From contig NZ_JAIVAT010000009.1 in assembly GCF_020172085.1 (NCBI RefSeq), positions 62,001 through 126,000 on the forward strand: 64,000 nt of DNA, in the 5' to 3' direction. The notes under the pieces were generated by a model. The model searched no databases, had not been told where the DNA came from, and worked only from the letters and a program-made list of their open reading frames with translations. The position numbers and the translations under genes were made by a program. This DNA is from Rossellomorea aquimaris (lineage in GTDB: Bacteria > Bacillota > Bacilli > Bacillales > Bacillaceae_B). Shown here piece by piece: positions 59,902 through 64,000 of this stretch. The stretch's first letter is position 1, and each line of letters starts with the position of its first letter.

Positions 59902-59987
59902 AAGAACCTCCAAAGAAAGCTAGATGGGTTATATTGTCTTCTTTGAAGGACTAAATTATGTACGTAACTCGTTCAATCGGAAGAAAA

Positions 59988-60008
59988 GGTAGCCCGTATT
60001 GGACTACC
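59988..60008 (-). terminator. Candidate terminator of subtilase gene
   Basis: GGTAGTCC and GGGCTACC (minus strand; 60008-60001 and 59995-59988) pair with one G-T, followed by TTTTCTTCC. It lies about 210 bases beyond the subtilase stop, past the repeat array. Confidence 0.55.
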
Positions 60009-60073
60009 CACTCTTCTGATTGATTATCATTTTATGCAAGCCAATAGGAACATGGACGGAGAGTGATTTTAGT

Positions 60074-60147
60074 AAACTTGTGCCACTTTCGGAGAAACTC
60101 GTGCCACTCTTACGAAAACTTGTGCCGGATTCCACTAAACTTGTGCC
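60074..60147. repeat. Four-copy 21-bp-period intergenic repeat (AAACTTGTGCC motif)
   Basis: AAACT(T/C)GTGCC starts at 60074, 60095, 60116 and 60137, exactly 21 bp apart; the ten bases between differ. It is in the 3' untranslated region of the subtilase gene (minus strand), before the candidate terminator. Confidence 0.85.
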
Positions 60148-60220
60148 AAACTCTGAATATCAATTACGATTATCGCTACCACACTGACAAAAAGAAGGCA
60201 GCTACATCTCATCAGAACGG

Positions 60221-63200
60221 TTAAGGATTGATTCCCAATTCTTCTTTGATCGTATCAATCGTTTCACCATTCACTTCAGATTGAGGATCTGGAGTATTTA
60301 CTACAAAATCATTTTCTGACAAGTAATACTTCACAAGGAGTGTAAAGTCTTTCTCGTCTGTCGTACCGTCGAAGTTAATATCTGTATTTCGATAGTCCGT
60401 TCCCCAATTATCTCGAAGCAATAATGCATCGTGAATATCAATCACATTGTCTTTATTGATATCCCCAGGCTTGGAAACGGCCATATAATACGTGACATAT
60501 TCACCTATATCCACACCATTTTCCGTACGTCCCGCTTCAAGTGGTGTATACGTCGTGTAGTGTCCTGGTACATCCGTCACGACTGTGTACTTATGAACCG
60601 ACGCCGGTAGTTGTTCGAAATTAATGACACCGTTTTTCGGTATGGTAACTGGATAGATGTTACCATCCTTATCCTCCAAGTGTATCGTGGCACCTATTTG
60701 TGTGTAATCACGGCTATAGTCAAAGCGGTTTGCATCTGTCAGGAGCCCTTCAGCGCCGATAAAGCCTGCATTGACCTTTGATACACTCGGATAAATTGGA
60801 TGAGCTCCCAGTTTTGTTGGGATCCGTGGTCCGTTATTGATCTTCATCGTACTGACACTGCTGAACAATGGAGAATACGCATTGAAAAACTCCTTCTCAT
60901 TCGTGTCCGCTACAATCTTAAATAATGCTACGTCCCCTGATACCCCTTCACCAGGAATTTTGATTTCAATATCATTCCTGACACTTGTAGTACCGGTTTT
61001 TGTCACATTTAATTCTGTTCCTTCCGGTAATCCATCAGCCAATTGGAATTCAACGGAATCCAAATACTTACTTGAGTTATAGTTATACATTGAAAAGTCA
61101 TGAGCGTTCTCTAAATTTCTAGCGTAGAAAGTATACGTTACCTTGTCACCCATTTGGTAAGAATCTTTATCCGCTTTCGCAAAAATAAATTGAAATCCTT
61201 TTGGCACATAGTAGACCATTTTAGGAATGGCTGTGTTTCCAGCATAATCCGCTCCTAAGTACTGGATTTCTTTAATGTAAGATGTCTTCACGTTGATTTC
61301 TTGTGAAAACGTTCCATCTTCCTCTACTTGAAGTCGATAGTTTGGACCATTTGGACCGTACCATATATTATTACTGGCTTGAGTGAGTGGAATATCGGTC
61401 TTAGACGTCTCCTCTATTTCAGCATCCAATAAAGTTCCTGATAAAGTAACCGTTTCTTGACCTTCTTCCAGTTCTACAATCGGAAAATCACCGGTTGGGA
61501 TTGCGTTCGTCTGATCGTACACAACGGTTGGCGCACCATTGTCTAAACTGATGGTTGACATTTTGGCGAACTGCTTTCCGTCTTTCGTCGTTCCGATCAT
61601 CTTCACATCATAAATGCCATCTTCCACTCTCACTTTTGTATAGCTGAGTGGCTTTTTATCATTTCCTGTTAATGGATAATAATAACCATAGAACCCTTCT
61701 TCAATGTAATAGTCGACATCGATGGCTGCTCCTGCTGAATTCACCCCTGTAATCCACCCCAGGTCTGCCTTCGTATCATGATCAACCAATACCCAATCCA
61801 ATCTTTCCATTGGAGAGTTCAATCTGAAATCAAGGTCCGTTTCTTTTCTGCTATAAGGATTATTGACACGATTCGTGGAAATGCTCTTCGTATACACATC
61901 AAAGTAGCCAATTCCTTCTTCCACGACTTTCGCTCCGAATGGGATGCGATAATGGTCTGCCGGGTCCTTTTCATTTTGAATCACGATATACCCTTCATAG
62001 GTTCCTTTTTGGGCCGTTTTCGGGATGGTGAGAACTGCGTTGAATGATTCCACTTCCCCTTTTTTCACTTTCAGGGAGCTTGGCACATCGAGCTTCACAC
62101 CATTTTTCTCTGCATCCAGTGAATCAGAAGCTGCTGCACCTACATTGTATTCTATTGATATATCATATTTGTTATTTTTATGGCTATTATTTGTAATGGA
62201 TAGATTCGTCGATCTTGTCAGTTGTTCTTCTCCCATTGGGATAAAACCGTAGCTTAAGCCACCGGTTTGTTCCGGGATGATGACTTCTTCCTGATTTTCA
62301 ATAAATGGCGTTTCATCCAGAACCGAAATCATGGTCTCCGAATGGATGGCCTGCATCGGATCGACTCTTCCTGCTCCCACTTCAAATACGCTATATTGGT
62401 TTTTCAAAGGATCTGCCGTATTCATTAACACTGATTTAATGTCACTTGGCGTATAATCAGGATGTGCTTGAAGCAATAATGCAGCAATCCCGGCTACTTG
62501 AGGTGACGCCATTGATGTACCTGATAATCGTTGATAGGCATGTGAATAATCCGATGAATCTTCTTTATTTTGCATATAGGATGGAACAGTTGAGAGAATG
62601 TTGACACCAGGTGCTGTTACCTCCGGCTTGATATCATACAAGGTTCCTGAAGGTCCTTTTGAACTAAAGGATGCCAGCTCATCACCGCTAATAACAGATT
62701 CTCCTGCCTCTCCAAGGGTAATGGTAGGAGTTCCAGCTTTAAATAGTTCTTTCACGGATAGTCCATCTTGGTTGGTTAAAGAGAAGGTTGGAATATTGTT
62801 ATCGCTTTCACCCAAATAGTGAGGAATATGCCCTTCATCTGGATTGATATTATAAATGATGACAGCTTTTGCTCCATGTTGTTTGGCGATTTCCATCTTT
62901 TCGATGAGTGCATAAGTGCCTCGTGCCACGAATGCCACTTTCCCGGTGACCTTTTTCCCGTTGTAATCGGCTTGTCCACCTTCACCTACATCGACCATTT
63001 CATAGTTTTGCCCTTCAAGCTTACTAAACTCATTTGTCCAGTTGTTGGTCATTAACTGTAGTTCTCCAGCAAGGTCCTTGTCTTCAACCGAGAATGCACC
63101 ATCATACGTTGTAACATTGGATGGAGCCGAGCTTGCGCCTACTGTCAAAGCAAGTGCAGCGGCACCTGGAGATCCCAACGTATAATTTCCTTGGTCACCT

Positions 63201-64000
63201 GAATTTCCAGCGGCAACGACAGCCGTCACGCCACTTAATACGGCATGGTCAACGGCAATGCTTGTTGCATACAAAGGGTTATTCGTTGCTGCGCCAAGGG
63301 ATAGATTGATAATATCCATTCCATCTGCCACGGCACGGTCAATCCCGGCAAGAATGTTACTGGTTGATCCGGATCCATAGGGCCCTAAAACACGGTATAC
63401 ATTCAATTCCGCATCGGGAGCTACCCCAATTACTTTATAATCGGAATCATTAGCCGCTTGACCTACGATGGTTCCTGAAACATGTGTGCCATGCTCTGTA
63501 TAATAGTAGCTTCCTTGATTCGTTTCACGGTACCCAGAAGCTTTCCAGTCCTCATAAGTCGTTTCCATTGGATCGTCATCATTGTCTACAAAATCGTATC
63601 CACCTTTATAAGCAGCTTTTAAGTCTGGGTGATTATAATCAATTCCTGTATCGATAACCCCAACTTTTACCCCTTTACCTGTGAAACCTTCTTTATGTAG
63701 CTGGTCAATATTCATGAAAGGAATACTGTCCACTTTTGTTGTTGATCCTTCTTCTTCATCCGTTGCTTTAGGTGGAGGAGAGAGTTGGACTTCTTCCTCA
63801 CTGTAAACAGCTTTTACTACTTCAGAATCTAATAGGCTTTCAACTTCATTGGCTGGTAGAGTCATCGCTACGCCGTTAAACGCATCTTTATACGTGTGCT
63901 TAATTTCGTAGGTGTCTTTGCCTGATTTCGCCTTTTTCACCTTTTCATTTAAGTCTTTCTTAAATGTTACGTGGGACTCTTCTACCTGTTTCTTTGCCTT
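60221..64000 (-). CDS. Large secreted subtilase (S8) with PA insert and dockerin-like C-terminus, 5' end outside window
   Basis: The frame is open to the right edge, beyond a GTG at 63940 which is internal: the upstream codons continue the prodomain (AKKQVEESHVTFKKDL). Counting from 63940: I9 prodomain to about 60; catalytic triad Asp97 (GVIDTGID), His150 (EHGTHVSG) and Ser476 (GTSMASPQ). A protease-associated insert follows at about 330-415, then Fn3/beta-rich domains. A dockerin-like pair of calcium loops (GDINKDNVIDIHDALLL and DINFDGTTDEKDFTLL) lies near 1160-1207. It resembles Vpr-type proteases but is much larger. It should be secreted and self-processed. Confidence 0.93.
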   Translation of the reverse strand, partial: KAKKQVEESHVTFKKDLNEKVKKAKSGKDTYEIKHTYKDAFNGVAMTLPANEVESLLDSEVVKAVYSEEEVQLSPPPKATDEEEGSTTKVDSIPFMNIDQLHKEGFTGKGVKVGVIDTGIDYNHPDLKAAYKGGYDFVDNDDDPMETTYEDWKASGYRETNQGSYYYTEHGTHVSGTIVGQAANDSDYKVIGVAPDAELNVYRVLGPYGSGSTSNILAGIDRAVADGMDIINLSLGAATNNPLYATSIAVDHAVLSGVTAVVAAGNSGDQGNYTLGSPGAAALALTVGASSAPSNVTTYDGAFSVEDKDLAGELQLMTNNWTNEFSKLEGQNYEMVDVGEGGQADYNGKKVTGKVAFVARGTYALIEKMEIAKQHGAKAVIIYNINPDEGHIPHYLGESDNNIPTFSLTNQDGLSVKELFKAGTPTITLGEAGESVISGDELASFSSKGPSGTLYDIKPEVTAPGVNILSTVPSYMQNKEDSSDYSHAYQRLSGTSMASPQVAGIAALLLQAHPDYTPSDIKSVLMNTADPLKNQYSVFEVGAGRVDPMQAIHSETMISVLDETPFIENQEEVIIPEQTGGLSYGFIPMGEEQLTRSTNLSITNNSHKNNKYDISIEYNVGAAASDSLDAEKNGVKLDVPSSLKVKKGEVESFNAVLTIPKTAQKGTYEGYIVIQNEKDPADHYRIPFGAKVVEEGIGYFDVYTKSISTNRVNNPYSRKETDLDFRLNSPMERLDWVLVDHDTKADLGWITGVNSAGAAIDVDYYIEEGFYGYYYPLTGNDKKPLSYTKVRVEDGIYDVKMIGTTKDGKQFAKMSTISLDNGAPTVVYDQTNAIPTGDFPIVELEEGQETVTLSGTLLDAEIEETSKTDIPLTQASNNIWYGPNGPNYRLQVEEDGTFSQEINVKTSYIKEIQYLGADYAGNTAIPKMVYYVPKGFQFIFAKADKDSYQMGDKVTYTFYARNLENAHDFSMYNYNSSKYLDSVEFQLADGLPEGTELNVTKTGTTSVRNDIEIKIPGEGVSGDVALFKIVADTNEKEFFNAYSPLFSSVSTMKINNGPRIPTKLGAHPIYPSVSKVNAGFIGAEGLLTDANRFDYSRDYTQIGATIHLEDKDGNIYPVTIPKNGVINFEQLPASVHKYTVVTDVPGHYTTYTPLEAGRTENGVDIGEYVTYYMAVSKPGDINKDNVIDIHDALLLRDNWGTDYRNTDINFDGTTDEKDFTLLVKYYLSENDFVVNTPDPQSEVNGETIDTIKEELGINP

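Noticed and set aside
60074-60147. CRISPR array or coding repeat
   Set aside because: 11-bp motif with 10-bp spacers; no open frame with a ribosome binding site crosses it.
63940-63940. GTG at 63940 as the true subtilase start
   Set aside because: Upstream codons remain open to the window edge and continue the prodomain; no signal peptide follows this GTG.

Overview
The window is a chromosomal segment of an endospore-forming, low to moderate G+C Firmicute of the Bacillaceae. The evidence is spore genes (germination receptor subunits, an SspH-type SASP, a CotF-like coat protein, a SleB-type hydrolase), many genes matching Bacillus subtilis families, AGGAGG ribosome binding sites with frequent TTG/GTG starts, and U-tract terminators. 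The content suggests a Bacillus sensu lato or Rossellomorea-type genome, but nothing fixes the species. I see no rRNA, tRNA, CRISPR array, insertion sequence or prophage.

Layout. 1-5.2 kb: germination receptor tail, an IolW-like dehydrogenase, a thioredoxin-like protein, a lipase and small sporulation-type genes. 5.2-16 kb: alkaline phosphatase, a YkgA-type amidinohydrolase, an acyl-CoA ligase, a DEAD-box helicase, a YugJ-type alcohol dehydrogenase and a LysR/exporter/flavoprotein group. 16-25.6 kb is rich in redox stress genes: ohrR/ohr with operators; a five-gene operon (DM13 protein, response regulator, histidine kinase, anchored MsrAB, Crp/Fnr regulator); and catE with a Cys-containing HxlR regulator. 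25.6-36.9 kb: a NERD protein, two MFS exporters, a DUF1540 protein, a MarR regulator, an epimerase, a quinone oxidoreductase with an HxlR regulator, a thermolysin-type protease and a diguanylate cyclase.

36.9-46.8 kb is a Fur-controlled NRPS-independent siderophore operon in the same gene order as rhbABCDEF (schizokinen/rhizobactin type), ending with its own aspartate kinase. That kinase can feed aspartate semialdehyde, the precursor of the diaminopropane arm. A second aspartate kinase lies with homoserine dehydrogenase at 52.2-54.7 kb behind a SAM-I riboswitch, so the two paralogues appear to serve different products (iron chelator versus methionine).

47-64 kb: a second amidinohydrolase divergent from an amino acid permease, the ycgF-ycgG pair, coat and cortex-type genes, a DUF2254 membrane protein, an HTH-TPR (RRNPP-like) regulator, and a large secreted subtilase with a dockerin-like tail, cut by the window end. 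Near the subtilase is a separate lipoprotein that consists essentially of the subtilase prodomain, a candidate surface-bound inhibitor or chaperone.

Three intergenic arrays (11.5, 26.7 and 60.1 kb) repeat a 9-11 bp motif at an exact 20 or 21 bp period with variable spacers. None of the annotated features explains them. The most unusual candidates are these arrays, the prodomain lipoprotein with its protease, the DM13/two-component/MsrAB operon and the siderophore-dedicated aspartokinase.
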